The notes: generated by a model from the sequence alone, not told the origin. Numbered from the stretch's first letter, positions 1-8,552 are shown. The stretch is DNA of 64,000 nt from Candidatus Gastranaerophilales bacterium (GCA_944326525.1 CALVEG010000001.1:248001-312000), one strand, 5' to 3'. Translations and numbers: made by a program.

Positions 1-424
1 ATCCCATTGCGACTCCTCGTTGTTCAATCGGAAATACCTCAAGTAAGACTGCTTGGCAGAGGGGTAATATACAACCGCTTCCGATACCTTGTATGATTCT
101 TGCTAAAATAAGCATTTGTAAATTTGGGGCTAGAATACACATAATTGCACCGATGCAAAATCCCCAGATGCTATAATAAAATAAAAGTTTTTTCCCAATT
201 AATCTTACTAAGTAACCGGTAATAGGAAGCATTATACCACCAGAAATTATGTATGATGTAATAACTGTATTTGCTTCGTATTGTGTTGCACCATAATATC
301 CGGCAATGTTCGGCTGACATACGTTAGTTGCTGAGGATGCTGCAAGCGCCATAAATGACGGCAGTAAAACAGCAATAGCTACTATATAGGGGTTTATTTG
401 TTTTTCTTTTATTTCTTCTGACAT
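1..424 (-). CDS. MFS drug exporter, DHA2/EmrB family (N-terminal part; runs off the window)
   Basis: The reading frame starts at the ATG complementary to 422-424 and stays open to base 1, so only about 141 N-terminal residues are present. The product begins MSEEIKEKQINPYIV and continues with hydrophobic helices. A GYLVRLIGKK stretch fits MFS motif A (loop 2-3), and RIIQGIGSGCILPL fits the helix-4 region of 14-TM DHA2 exporters such as EmrB. It lies 49 nt after the HlyD/EmrA gene on the same strand, so the two should form the inner-membrane pump and periplasmic adaptor of one proton-driven efflux system. A terminator-like hairpin separates them. The family call is firm; the substrate is unknown. 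Confidence 0.85.
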   Translation of the reverse strand, partial: MSEEIKEKQINPYIVAIAVLLPSFMALAASSATNVCQPNIAGYYGATQYEANTVITSYIISGGIMLPITGYLVRLIGKKLLFYYSIWGFCIGAIMCILAPNLQMLILARIIQGIGSGCILPLCQAVLLEVFPIEQRGVAMG

Positions 425-441
425 AATTTTTATCTTTTAAA

Positions 442-466
442 AAGGCTTTACTAAATGTAAAGCCTT
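442..466 (-). terminator. Intercistronic terminator-like hairpin in the efflux operon
   Basis: A perfect 10-bp stem (AAGGCTTTAC / GTAAAGCCTT) with a 5-nt loop is followed on the minus strand by TTTTT. It lies between the adaptor gene and the MFS gene that share a strand, so it could act as a partial terminator that lowers expression of the pump relative to the adaptor. No other promoter is obvious in the 49-nt gap. Confidence 0.6.
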
Positions 467-473
467 ATCATAT

Positions 474-1604
474 CTATTTAACTTTTACTTTCGGTACAAC
501 TGACATACCTGGAACTATATTATAACCTTCAAGGTTTTCATCAAATAATATTTTTACAGGAACTCTTTGTACGATTTTTACGTAACTTCCAACAGCATTT
601 TCCGGTGGAAACAATGATGATTTTGCACCGGTTGATCTTTGTATACTGTCTACGTGTCCTTTGAATTTTTTGTGAGGATATGTATCAACTTTAATCCATA
701 CAGGCTGACCTTTTTTCATGTTTGTAAGTTGTATTTCTTTAAAGTTTGCGACAACCCAAACCCTTTGTGGAACTATTGAAAACATTGGCTGTGCTATTTG
801 AATATAGTTTCCCTTTTCAACTGTTCTTGCTGAAATCATGCCATCTTCAGGTGCATAAATTTTTGTGTAGGATAAGTTGATTTTTGCTTGATTAACTTCA
901 GCTTCAAGCCTTTTAATTTCTGCTTGTTGAGAAACTACTTGAGCCTTATATGCTTCCAAAGAAGCTTTTACTGCTTTGTTGTTCTCGTCTGCGGCTTTTT
1001 GATTTGCCTGTGCTACAGTTAAAGCATTTAGGCTCTTATCATAATCTTGTTTTGATACAATTCCTTCTTTATACATTGCGGCATATCTTGTGTAGTCTTT
1101 TTCCGCAAAATCCAGTTTTGATGATGCTGAATTTAATTCTTGAATTGTAAGCCCAACTTTAGATGTGTTTTCGTCAACCTGACGTTCGATTACTCCAAGT
1201 TTTGCCTGTGCTTCAGATAATTTTGCTTCAGCTTGATCCAGTTTTACCTGATAATCGGTTGGATCTATTTCTACTAAAAGTTCATTTTGTTTTACTTCTT
1301 GGTTATCATCTACGTATAGATTAATTACTTGACCTGCAACTTTTGGAGAAATTTGAATTATATGACCTTCTACAAATGCATCATCTGTTGATTGGTAAAA
1401 TGTTGCTTCTATTGCCATAAAAATCCCGATAAATACAAGGATAATTGCGCAAATTGACGGAATAATCACTCTTTTTTTCTTATATTCGGGGCGCTTGTTT
1501 TTGGATTTCTTTTTCACATTTTTCTCAAGTTCTTCAGTATCAGTGTGTTTTATTTCGTTGCTATCTTCATTCTCAAAAGGTTGGTTAGTGTTTTGTTCGT
1601 CCAT
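474..1604 (-). CDS. HlyD/EmrA-family periplasmic adaptor of a tripartite efflux pump
   Basis: 376 residues from the chosen start, MDEQNTNQ. The frame is open 12 codons further up, but GAGAGG sits 6 nt before this ATG. Order: acidic then Lys-rich cytoplasmic tail (1-45), one TM helix (about 48-65), a biotinyl-lipoyl half motif (VAGQVINLYVDDNQEVKQ), a long alpha-helical hairpin with coiled coil (about 105-240), the second lipoyl half (YAPEDGMISARTVEKGNYI) and a C-terminal beta-barrel. This is the standard EmrA/HlyD plan: it bridges an inner-membrane pump and an outer-membrane channel. The next gene on the strand encodes a DHA2 pump, and a NodT-type channel gene is divergent upstream, so all three parts lie together. 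Confidence 0.9.
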   Translation of the reverse strand: MDEQNTNQPFENEDSNEIKHTDTEELEKNVKKKSKNKRPEYKKKRVIIPSICAIILVFIGIFMAIEATFYQSTDDAFVEGHIIQISPKVAGQVINLYVDDNQEVKQNELLVEIDPTDYQVKLDQAEAKLSEAQAKLGVIERQVDENTSKVGLTIQELNSASSKLDFAEKDYTRYAAMYKEGIVSKQDYDKSLNALTVAQANQKAADENNKAVKASLEAYKAQVVSQQAEIKRLEAEVNQAKINLSYTKIYAPEDGMISARTVEKGNYIQIAQPMFSIVPQRVWVVANFKEIQLTNMKKGQPVWIKVDTYPHKKFKGHVDSIQRSTGAKSSLFPPENAVGSYVKIVQRVPVKILFDENLEGYNIVPGMSVVPKVKVK

Positions 1605-1675
1605 AAAAACCTCTCTAAATATAATAAAATTGTCATTCAAAAAATTATCTTCTAAATCTATACTAGCACAAAATA

Positions 1676-1860
1676 AAAAAACACAAGTGTTTGCCTGAAA
1701 GTATTGTAATTATGGCCTTTATGACTGATTTTGTGTCGTCTGAATTTGCATTGAAAAAATAAAAAATTAAATGAGTCTAATTAGATTTTATTACTAAACC
1801 TCTTGTCACCCCCCTTGTCAAAAAAAAATTTTTTATGTTAAGTTAATTTTGGAAGGAATT
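1676..1860. promoter_or_regulatory. Divergent promoter region of the efflux genes with two operator-like palindromes
   Basis: The 264-nt gap between the divergent adaptor and channel genes holds AAACAC-AA-GTGTTT at 1679-1692 and the perfect palindrome TCTAATTAGA at 1776-1785. A CTTGTCA direct repeat (spacer CCCC) follows near 1801-1818, and its second copy could serve as a TTGTCA -35 for the channel gene. Such palindromes are usual targets of TetR- or MarR-type efflux regulators, but no such regulator is encoded nearby, so this is inference. Confidence 0.35.
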
Positions 1861-1868
1861 TAATTGTT

Positions 1869-3251
1869 ATGAAATTTTATAAAATACTTTTTATCCTAAT
1901 TTTGTTGTGCAATTTTTCTTCTGTATATGCTAAAGAGGCAGTAATGTCTGATGATTACAGATTAGATTACGTTAATATAAGCTGGTGGAAAAATTACAAA
2001 GATGAAAATCTGATTAATCTAATGATGGGCGTTTACAATAACAATCAGGACTTAAAAATTGCAACGATAAAATCAAAACAAGCGGATCAAGCTGTAAAAG
2101 AGGCTTTTGCAAATGAGCTTCCGAATTTAAGATTTAATGGAAATATTGGTAGAGAATTAACGTCAGCGGATACAAGATTTGGCGATTTATTAATTCCGGA
2201 TTATTCACAGACGAGGTTTTTGTTACCTTTAACAATGACTTATGAAATTGATATTTGGGGCGAAAACAGGATGAAAACAAAAAGCCTCGAAAAACAGCGC
2301 GATATAATTAAACAAAATGAACGAGCTTCATACATAAATTTAACAGGTGAAGTCGCTTCAAATTATTTCAACTTGGTCAAATTGGATAAGCTTATTCAAA
2401 ATCAGGAACGGCTGGTTGCAATACAAAAGGAAATCGTTAAAAAAGAAGAAAAAAAGTATTCGAACGGGCTTTGTTCAATAGACGAAGTTTTGGTTGAAAA
2501 ACAAGCTTTAACGATTTTTGAAGAAGAACTTAATGATTATAAGAACAAGCAAGATACAGTTTTAAATCAATTAATTGTTTTGCTTGGTGACAGAAATGTT
2601 AATGAAGTAAAAAGAAGTTCATATGAAGTTCTTTCAATGCCTATGATACCGGACAGTATTTCAGCTGCAGCAATCGAAAAAAGACCTGATTTAATAAAAG
2701 CAGAGGATTATATTAAGAAAATAGGTTATGATGTAAAATCTGCAAGGCGTGATTTTTTGCCGAAATTTGTTTTATATGGACAAGCCGGATTTAATTCATA
2801 TACAAATCTTTCACATATGTTTGGCGGTCATACGTTTTTATCAAACTTTGGTATTTTGCCATCAGTAGATTTGTTTACCGGCGGTGCTAAAATGGCACAT
2901 TTAAGATTTAACAAACTTGAATATGAAAAGGCTTCACAGATTTATGAAAAAGTTTTGATGACTTCAATTCAAGAGCTTAATGACTCTTTAAATACAGCTA
3001 AAACATCAAGAGAAAATTATTCAAAAAGTCTGGACAGATTAAATTTAGAAAAAGAAAAATGTTTATTAAGTGAAAAGAAACTTGATATAGGAGCCAAATC
3101 CCAGTTGGATCATTTGAAAGAAGAAGAAAACCTAATTTTGAGTGAACGAGCTGAAATTTCAAATAGAATTAATTATTTAATATCAACAATAAATTTGTAT
3201 AAAGCTGTTGGCGGAGTTGATTATAATAAGACTTCGGAAGAAAATATATAG
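1869..3251 (+). CDS. Outer-membrane efflux channel, NodT/OprM (TolC-like) family
   Basis: 460 residues with a signal peptide (MKFYKILFILILLCNFSSVYA, cleavage after A-Y-A). The mature protein has two repeated alpha-helical/beta-strand OEP modules. These include SWWKNYKDENLINLM near the N terminus, typical of NodT/CusC-type channels, and a second-repeat PDLIKAEDYIKK segment. A lipobox cysteine is not seen at the cleavage site, unlike many OprM relatives. It is divergent from the adaptor and pump genes and very probably forms their exit duct. The start is supported by GGAAGGAA about 9-14 nt upstream. A bidirectional hairpin follows the stop. Confidence 0.88.
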   Translation: MKFYKILFILILLCNFSSVYAKEAVMSDDYRLDYVNISWWKNYKDENLINLMMGVYNNNQDLKIATIKSKQADQAVKEAFANELPNLRFNGNIGRELTSADTRFGDLLIPDYSQTRFLLPLTMTYEIDIWGENRMKTKSLEKQRDIIKQNERASYINLTGEVASNYFNLVKLDKLIQNQERLVAIQKEIVKKEEKKYSNGLCSIDEVLVEKQALTIFEEELNDYKNKQDTVLNQLIVLLGDRNVNEVKRSSYEVLSMPMIPDSISAAAIEKRPDLIKAEDYIKKIGYDVKSARRDFLPKFVLYGQAGFNSYTNLSHMFGGHTFLSNFGILPSVDLFTGGAKMAHLRFNKLEYEKASQIYEKVLMTSIQELNDSLNTAKTSRENYSKSLDRLNLEKEKCLLSEKKLDIGAKSQLDHLKEEENLILSERAEISNRINYLISTINLYKAVGGVDYNKTSEENI

Positions 3252-3298
3252 CACTTAATTTAGTTGTATAAATTTAGTAAAAATGAATAGATATAATA

Positions 3299-3331
3299 AA
3301 AATGGTTCCGATTATCTCTCGGAACCATTTT
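3299..3331. terminator. Bidirectional intrinsic terminator
   Basis: A perfect 13-bp stem (AAAATGGTTCCGA pairing with TCGGAACCATTTT, 7-nt loop) lies between the convergent channel gene and prepilin-like gene. The A-run and T-run on each side allow it to end both transcripts. Confidence 0.85.
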
Positions 3332-3354
3332 GTATAATATTACCAAAATTAGAA

Positions 3355-3960
3355 TTAATTGTAAGTTCTTGTGATATTAGTGTCTTTCAAATAATCGCGT
3401 TCAAGATCTCCTGTTACGTAAATTCTTCCATCGGCCTGAACAAAAATATCAAAAATATCAGGTTTTTCGCAATTTGCGGAATATCTGCAATTAGGCTCTT
3501 TTTCTCCGTTTGTATCCACTGTAATTTGTGCATCATTAGCAAAAGTAGTTGTAGGCAGATAAAAAGCAATGTTGTCGGTGGTTATAAAACTAGGAGCTCC
3601 GAAAGTTCCAGCGGCACCTACTGTTCCAGGACATCTAATAGCATTGTCATCTACAACGTTAACTTTCATTGCGAAAAGTTCGCAAAATTTGGAATCTCCA
3701 CCGTAGGTTTCACCATTAACTTCTACGTCGTTGGTATTATCAAAACCAACATCATCACTGGTTTCAGAGTATAAATAATCATCATTAACAAGCTCCGTTA
3801 CAATCCTTTCGACTGTAGTGTAGGCTTTTTTAAACATTAATTTTTGTCTGTCAGGTTGTACGTTTTTTATGATAGGTATAATTAAAGCTGCAATTATACC
3901 GACAATCATTAAAGTAACAAGAACTTCACCTAAAGTGAATGCATTTTTTTTATTTTTCAT
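3355..3960 (-). CDS. Type IV prepilin-like protein
   Basis: 201 residues. A short basic leader (MKNKKNA) is followed by F-T-L-G-E-V and a hydrophobic helix of about 20 residues, the class III signal processed by prepilin peptidase. Glu is at +5, and the residue before the cut is Ala rather than the usual Gly. The rest is a soluble head with a conserved pseudopilin-like FKKAYTTVERIVTELVND helix and Cys residues near the C terminus that could pair. GAGGAATTAT before the ATG supports the start. It may be a minor pilin or a pseudopilin; the head matches nothing I recognise. A second prepilin-like gene is divergent at 4150. Confidence 0.8.
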   Translation of the reverse strand: MKNKKNAFTLGEVLVTLMIVGIIAALIIPIIKNVQPDRQKLMFKKAYTTVERIVTELVNDDYLYSETSDDVGFDNTNDVEVNGETYGGDSKFCELFAMKVNVVDDNAIRCPGTVGAAGTFGAPSFITTDNIAFYLPTTTFANDAQITVDTNGEKEPNCRYSANCEKPDIFDIFVQADGRIYVTGDLERDYLKDTNITRTYN

Positions 3961-4088
3961 ATAATTCCTCTTTCTTAATTATATATATTATGCCACTATT
4001 TATTTATACAATATCATTATAGAAAAGTTAGTTTACAAAAAAATCATACGTATAGTTTGTTTTTGAGGTATATATAGAACTTGACTTC

Positions 4089-4117
4089 TTGACCGGTGCT
4101 TACAGGTATGTTATAAT
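4089..4117 (+). promoter_or_regulatory. Strong sigma-70 type promoter of the 4150 prepilin-like gene
   Basis: TTGACC at 4089-4094, a 17-nt spacer, then TATAAT at 4112-4117. The spacer ends in TATGT, which gives an extended -10 (TGTTATAAT). Predicted transcription start is about 4124, leaving a 25-nt leader with a GGAG-type ribosome site. Confidence 0.8.
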
Positions 4118-4149
4118 AAGTATATAATATTCAGGATTGGAGCGGAGTT

Positions 4150-5010
4150 ATGATTAGGAAGTTTAAAGCTGTAACACTTGCTGAAATGTTAATATGTTTG
4201 CTGATAATTGCAATTCTTGTTGTAATGGCAATGATTACTATCAAGCCTTATGACAAAACTTTTAAATGGTTATATGTAAGAATATACCACGTTTTGGAAA
4301 CAGCTGTTTATAATTCAATGATGACCAGAAGTGAATTTCCAGCAAACTCAGGAGAATTTTGTAATATGCTTTTAGAATATATAAATTCACCTGAAAATAA
4401 TTGTGCGGCAGGGGATTTAACTCGAGAGGCTACAAATTTTCCTGAAGCGAATATAAAAATTAAAGCAAGTAACGGTATGAATTTGTGGATAGGTTCAAAT
4501 GGTGGTGCACCATACACACATACCGAGGTTATTGATGGAAGTACCGCATCAATGAAGTATTATATAGTATTTGCTGATATAAACGGGACAAAAGCACCAA
4601 ACCTTGCGCAAAGACCAGAAGCAATAATGGAGCCTTGGACAAGTGATAGCAAGCTTGTTGATATTGTAGCTTTTGTTGTTACAGAAGCTTCTGTCGTAAT
4701 TCCTATAGGTCCTCCGGAAATTGATACGCGTTATATGCAGGCAATGACCATATATCCGCCGGAAGATGAAAATCGTCCGGAAGGGCACCATTCAAAACCT
4801 GGTACATATTATTGGGCAAAGAATGAAGCTTGGGGCAGAGGCAAGTCGATTTCAGAACCGATGTCTTTAGATTTCAGAGCGGATTTCCCGGCTGATAGTC
4901 CTTTCTATGTTGATTATCCTACTGCAAATACTGTAAATACAACAAAAGGGTGTACTCAAAATAACAATCAGGTTTCTCCTTGTTATGTTAAAGTAGAAGA
5001 TTACAACTAA
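4150..5010 (+). CDS. Type IV prepilin-like protein with a large soluble head
   Basis: 286 residues. Leader MIRKFKA, then V-T-L-A-E-M and a hydrophobic helix (about 8-29), with Glu at +5 and Ala at -1. The N-terminal alpha helix continues into FKWLYVRIYHVLETAVYNSM, as in other prepilin-like proteins of this genome. The head (60-286) contains Cys at several positions, including CTQNNNQVSPC near the end, and several Gly/Pro-rich loops. The head is of unknown function, and the protein could be a minor pilin or a surface pseudopilin. GGAGCGGAG just before the ATG gives a good start, and the promoter upstream is close to consensus. Confidence 0.78.
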   Translation: MIRKFKAVTLAEMLICLLIIAILVVMAMITIKPYDKTFKWLYVRIYHVLETAVYNSMMTRSEFPANSGEFCNMLLEYINSPENNCAAGDLTREATNFPEANIKIKASNGMNLWIGSNGGAPYTHTEVIDGSTASMKYYIVFADINGTKAPNLAQRPEAIMEPWTSDSKLVDIVAFVVTEASVVIPIGPPEIDTRYMQAMTIYPPEDENRPEGHHSKPGTYYWAKNEAWGRGKSISEPMSLDFRADFPADSPFYVDYPTANTVNTTKGCTQNNNQVSPCYVKVEDYN

Positions 5011-5040
5011 GAAAATTAAATCCAACAAATTGTTAATTTT

Positions 5041-5080
5041 AAAAAAGCTTCTTTTGTATATAATTAAAAGAGGCTTTTTT
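5041..5080 (+). terminator. Intrinsic terminator after the prepilin-like gene
   Basis: A 15-bp stem with one G-T wobble (AAAAAAGCTTCTTTT pairing with AAAAGAGGCTTTTTT) and a loop of about 10 nt, ending in six T residues. It lies 31 nt past the stop codon. Confidence 0.85.
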
Positions 5081-5138
5081 AAATGATAAAATCGGGATAA
5101 ATAAAAGTTTCAAAATTAGAAAACAAGGAGATTCAGTA

Positions 5139-5690
5139 ATGAGCGAAAAAGAAAAAATGGTTTTGGGAGAAATTTATAATCCATCAGATAGTGAGCTTTT
5201 TTACGATAGAATAAATGCAAAAACAATATGTCAGAAATACAATCAGATAAGCCCGAAAGAGATACAGGAAAGAAAAAATATTTTAAAAAAGTTTTTTGGA
5301 AAAACAGGTGAGCACATATTTATAGAGCCGAACTTCTTTTGTGATTACGGTTACAATATAGAAACAGGCGAAAATTTTTATGCAAATCATAATCTTGTAA
5401 TTTTAGATTGTGCAAAAGTCAAATTTGGCGATAATGTTATGATCGGGCCAAATTGCGGGTTTTACACAGCTGCGCATCCTGTAAATGTAGAGGAAAGAAT
5501 AAAAGGTATAGAATTTGCAAAACCAATAACTGTAGGTAATAATGTTTGGTTTGGCGGAAATGTTTGTGTAATGCCGGGGGTTACAATAGGTGATAATACG
5601 GTTGTTGGCGGCGGAAGTGTTGTTGTAAAGGATATTCCATCGAATGTTGTGGCTTGCGGAAATCCATGTAAGCCTGTAAAAACTTTATAA
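5139..5690 (+). CDS. Sugar O-acetyltransferase, LacA/Maa/NodL type
   Basis: 183 residues, the normal family length. An N-terminal helical cap (Mac domain, about 6-60) with ILKKFFGKTGEHIFIEPNFFCDYG is followed by a left-handed beta-helix of hexapeptide repeats (IGDNTVVGGGSVV). The likely catalytic His is in FYTAAHPVN. The family transfers acetyl from acetyl-CoA to a hydroxyl of maltose, galactosides or related sugars, and the physiological substrate is often unclear. AAGGAG before the ATG supports the start. It lies 88 nt before a hydrolase gene on the same strand; no functional link is evident. Confidence 0.9.
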   Translation: MSEKEKMVLGEIYNPSDSELFYDRINAKTICQKYNQISPKEIQERKNILKKFFGKTGEHIFIEPNFFCDYGYNIETGENFYANHNLVILDCAKVKFGDNVMIGPNCGFYTAAHPVNVEERIKGIEFAKPITVGNNVWFGGNVCVMPGVTIGDNTVVGGGSVVVKDIPSNVVACGNPCKPVKTL

Positions 5691-5719
5691 TTCCCCAAAT
5701 AAAATACAATGGGCGGATG

Positions 5720-5773
5720 TTTCCTTTCAGTTATCAAAACAAAATGTTTTGGGAAATGAATGAAGAAAGGAAA
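5720..5773 (+). promoter_or_regulatory. 5' UTR hairpin that pairs the Shine-Dalgarno of the hydrolase gene
   Basis: TTTCCTTTC (5720-5728) is the exact complement of GAAAGGAAA (5765-5773), which is the ribosome site of the gene starting at 5779. An inner 6-bp pair, CAAAAC/GTTTTG (5735-5740 / 5746-5751), nests inside. Folding would hide the ribosome site, which suggests translational control or temperature dependence. Confidence 0.5.
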
Positions 5774-5778
5774 TTAAT

Positions 5779-6738
5779 ATGAATAGAAGACTTAATCTTG
5801 TGTCAGATGTAGAAAAGTTTTTAATGGAACTGGAAACATTTGATGCAAAGCCTATTTCAGAGATGACGCCAGATGAAGCTCGGGAATTTTTGCTGTTAAT
5901 ACAGCAAAAATATTCTCAGGATATAAAAGCAGAAGTTACGGATAGAAATATAGTTTGTCGTAATGATGCGGAAGTAGATATAAGAGTTGTAAGACCGGAA
6001 AATAGTTCAAATGAAAAACTCCCAGCAATAATTTATGCCCATGGCGGCGGCTGGGTAATGGGGGATAAGGAGGTTTACGATACATTAATCAAAAAACTAG
6101 CTATAATGTGTCATTCTTCCGTAATATTTGTGAATTATAACAGAGCGCCTGAATTTACTTACCCCGGAGCGATAGAAGAATTTTGCGGGGTATTAGAGTA
6201 TGTGAGCAAGAATTATGAGGAGTTTAATATAAATCCTCAAAAAATAGTAACAGCAGGCGACAGTGCAGGCGGGAATATAGTTATAGCAAGTACGATGAAA
6301 ACACTTTACGAAAACGGTGCAAAAATAAAGGCTCAAATATTGCTTTATCCTGTTACCAGTGCATCAATGGATACAAAATCTTACGAAGAATATAAAAATG
6401 GGCCTTGGCTTTCCAAAAAATCAATGGAATATTTTTGGGATTCTTATATTCCAAACAAGAAGACAAGAGATGAAGTTTATGCAAGTCCATTAAGAGCTGA
6501 TAAAAGTGAAATAAGGAATTTCCCGCCAACGCTGGTGATAACGGCAGAAAATGATGTTTTAAGGGATGAAGGAGAGGAATTTGCACTTAAATTGGAGCAT
6601 GCAGGTGTTGATGCTGCAAATATAAGGATAAACGGAACAATTCATGACTTTATGATGTTGAACTCGTTATCGGATTCGGTTTCTACAAATGCAGCATTTG
6701 CAAGTGTTTGTGGGTTTTTGAAAAAGTATCTGAAATAA
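5779..6738 (+). CDS. Alpha/beta hydrolase of the hormone-sensitive-lipase family (carboxylesterase)
   Basis: 319 residues. Oxyanion motif HGGGW near residue 90, nucleophile elbow GDSAGGN near 160, an acid residue in TAENDVLRDEGE and a His in GTIHDFMML complete the catalytic triad and place it in HSL family IV (alpha/beta hydrolase fold 3). It lacks a signal peptide and should act in the cytoplasm on short-chain esters; the natural substrate is unknown. The ribosome site GAAAGGAAA is clear but can be hidden in a hairpin. The gene lies 88 nt after the acetyltransferase, and a pair that acetylates and de-esterifies the same compound is conceivable but not shown. Confidence 0.85.
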   Translation: MNRRLNLVSDVEKFLMELETFDAKPISEMTPDEAREFLLLIQQKYSQDIKAEVTDRNIVCRNDAEVDIRVVRPENSSNEKLPAIIYAHGGGWVMGDKEVYDTLIKKLAIMCHSSVIFVNYNRAPEFTYPGAIEEFCGVLEYVSKNYEEFNINPQKIVTAGDSAGGNIVIASTMKTLYENGAKIKAQILLYPVTSASMDTKSYEEYKNGPWLSKKSMEYFWDSYIPNKKTRDEVYASPLRADKSEIRNFPPTLVITAENDVLRDEGEEFALKLEHAGVDAANIRINGTIHDFMMLNSLSDSVSTNAAFASVCGFLKKYLK

Positions 6739-6801
6739 AAAATGAACAATTTCAATTTCTAATTCGTTATAAGTATGTAGCGATATTAAAGGAGGCTTTA
6801 A

Positions 6802-7152
6802 ATGGCAGAAGAAATTAGAAATGAAGAAATCAGACAGGAAGAAAAAGTGTGCAGATGTGAACAAGATATGTTTAAAAAATTCGCCTTGATAACCGCAGGA
6901 GCATTTACCGGATGCTTGTTGGCACTATGTGTTTATACAAGTTTTGCAAAACCGCCAATACCACCAGCTCCATATGGAATGCCGCCGGTAAGTATGCATC
7001 GTCCTTGTCCGCAACATGAATTTGGACGTCCGGATTTTGGGCCTCATCATAAAATAGATAGAAAACATCACCGACAAGGTGAATACCATAAAAAACACCT
7101 CAAAAATGATATACAAAGACCCCAACCAGACCAAGATAAACTCTCTAGATAA
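6802..7152 (+). CDS. Single-pass membrane protein with a Pro/His-rich tail, function unknown
   Basis: 116 residues. Acidic N terminus with a C-R-C motif (about 18-20), one TM helix (about 27-48, LITAGAFTGCLLALCVYTSF), then a Pro-rich and His/Lys/Arg-rich region (PPIPPAP and FGPHHKIDRKHHRQG) exposed outside the inner membrane. The His cluster suggests metal or polyanion binding, but I recognise no domain. AAAGGAGG before the ATG gives a strong start. It precedes a TolC-family gene, from which it is separated by a strong terminator. Confidence 0.65.
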   Translation: MAEEIRNEEIRQEEKVCRCEQDMFKKFALITAGAFTGCLLALCVYTSFAKPPIPPAPYGMPPVSMHRPCPQHEFGRPDFGPHHKIDRKHHRQGEYHKKHLKNDIQRPQPDQDKLSR

Positions 7153-7160
7153 ATTCCAAT

Positions 7161-7187
7161 GCCGGAGTTTTTACTCCGGCTATTTTT
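7161..7187 (+). terminator. Intrinsic terminator
   Basis: A perfect 8-bp GC-rich stem (GCCGGAGT / ACTCCGGC) with a TTTT loop, followed by TATTTTTTAT. It ends the transcript of the Pro/His-rich protein gene. Confidence 0.9.
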
Positions 7188-7262
7188 TATTGTGTGGAAT
7201 TAAGTGCAAAGACATTATAAATTTAGTTTTTTTAATTAAAATTTGTGATATACTAAAATAGT

Positions 7263-8552
7263 ATGAAGAAGATATTAATATCAATGTTTTGCATATATGC
7301 CTTTGCTTGTTCAGCGTTTGGTGAGGATATCAGGCAGGTTAATCTTGATGAAGCGATAGATGCAGCATTGAAGAATAATATCGACTTAAAAGCAGTTCAG
7401 ATAGATATAAATATTGCGAAAAATGATATAAAAACAGCAAACAGACTTCAAAATCCTTCAGTGGACACTTTTTATTTTATGGGTGGTGCCGGAAATGGTG
7501 AACCTAAGCAAATTGGGGTTAGTCAGAATATAGAAATAGCAAAGCGTAATGCAAGAAAAAATTTAGCCAAGTCAAATTTAGAGCTTGTTGAGAAAAATGT
7601 AAATTATACAGAATTTGATTTGAAAATGGATGTAAGAGAAGCTTACATAAATTTAGTTGCCGCAAAATCAATATTAAATACCTTTGAGCAGCAGAAAGAA
7701 TTGCAAGAAGAACTTCTGGAGATTGCAAAAGAGAAAGTAAAAGATAAAAAAGAGCCGGTAATAGACGTTTTGCAGGCAGAAATATCTTTAAACCAAGTTA
7801 TAACACAGGTTAACACGGCAAGAGTAAATGTGAACACCGCACGTTCAGAGTTTAACAAGATTATAAATGATCCGAATCATATAATATATGATAGTAAAGA
7901 CAGGATATTTGCGGAGGAAAACAACTTTAAAGAAATGCTGACACCACCTCCGAATTTTGAGTTTCCTGATTTTGAAGAGATAGTCCAAAGGGCATTGGAA
8001 AATCGTTATGATATCAAAATAGCGAAGCAGCAGATAGATGTTGCAGAAAAGAATCTTACAGTTGTTTCAAGGCAGAGGATTCCGGATTTGGCATTAAGCG
8101 GCGGTTACGCATATCAAATAGGTAAATATACCGATTCCGGAAATTTTAATAGTGGTGCTTATGCAAGTGCCAGTCTTGTGAATATTCCGTTGTTTTACAA
8201 TTATTCTCCTGAAATTCAGAATGCAGCATTGAAATTACAGCAGGCAGAATTAAAATATGAATCCGCTAAAAATAAAGCTGTAAAAGATGTAAATGCGGCT
8301 TATGAAAGATTTTTAACTGCTGTTGACAACCTAAATTATTATGAAAATAAGATTATAAAGAATTCAGAAGAATTAATTGAGATATCAAAAGACGGATATG
8401 AGCATGGAAAGGCAAATATAACATCTTTAATAGTTATGAAGCAGTCATATATTTCAATAATAGTTGGTTATACTTACGCTCTAGCAGAGTATTATAACAG
8501 TTGGACAAACTTTTTACGAGAAGTTAATGATGAAGAATTTGAGTTGTTGTAA
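7263..8552 (+). CDS. TolC-family outer-membrane efflux/secretion channel
   Basis: 429 residues with a signal peptide (ISMFCIYAFACSAFGED, cut near A-F-G). Two OEP repeats are visible: VNLDEAIDAALKNNIDLKAV at the start of the mature protein and FEEIVQRALENRYDIKIAKQ at about 240. Both open with the AL-x-N motif of TolC repeats, and long helical coiled-coil segments follow each. It is distinct from the NodT-type channel at 1869, so two exit ducts are encoded here. The start has no Shine-Dalgarno; an extended -10 (TGATATACT, 7246-7254) ends 8 nt before the ATG, which suggests a leaderless or nearly leaderless mRNA. An ompH gene follows 122 nt downstream. Confidence 0.85.
   Translation: MKKILISMFCIYAFACSAFGEDIRQVNLDEAIDAALKNNIDLKAVQIDINIAKNDIKTANRLQNPSVDTFYFMGGAGNGEPKQIGVSQNIEIAKRNARKNLAKSNLELVEKNVNYTEFDLKMDVREAYINLVAAKSILNTFEQQKELQEELLEIAKEKVKDKKEPVIDVLQAEISLNQVITQVNTARVNVNTARSEFNKIINDPNHIIYDSKDRIFAEENNFKEMLTPPPNFEFPDFEEIVQRALENRYDIKIAKQQIDVAEKNLTVVSRQRIPDLALSGGYAYQIGKYTDSGNFNSGAYASASLVNIPLFYNYSPEIQNAALKLQQAELKYESAKNKAVKDVNAAYERFLTAVDNLNYYENKIIKNSEELIEISKDGYEHGKANITSLIVMKQSYISIIVGYTYALAEYYNSWTNFLREVNDEEFELL

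Noticed and set aside
3283-3774. 163-residue plus-strand frame antisense to the prepilin-like gene
   Set aside because: It starts within the terminator region and is a shadow of the minus-strand prepilin gene, which has a class III signal and a good ribosome site.
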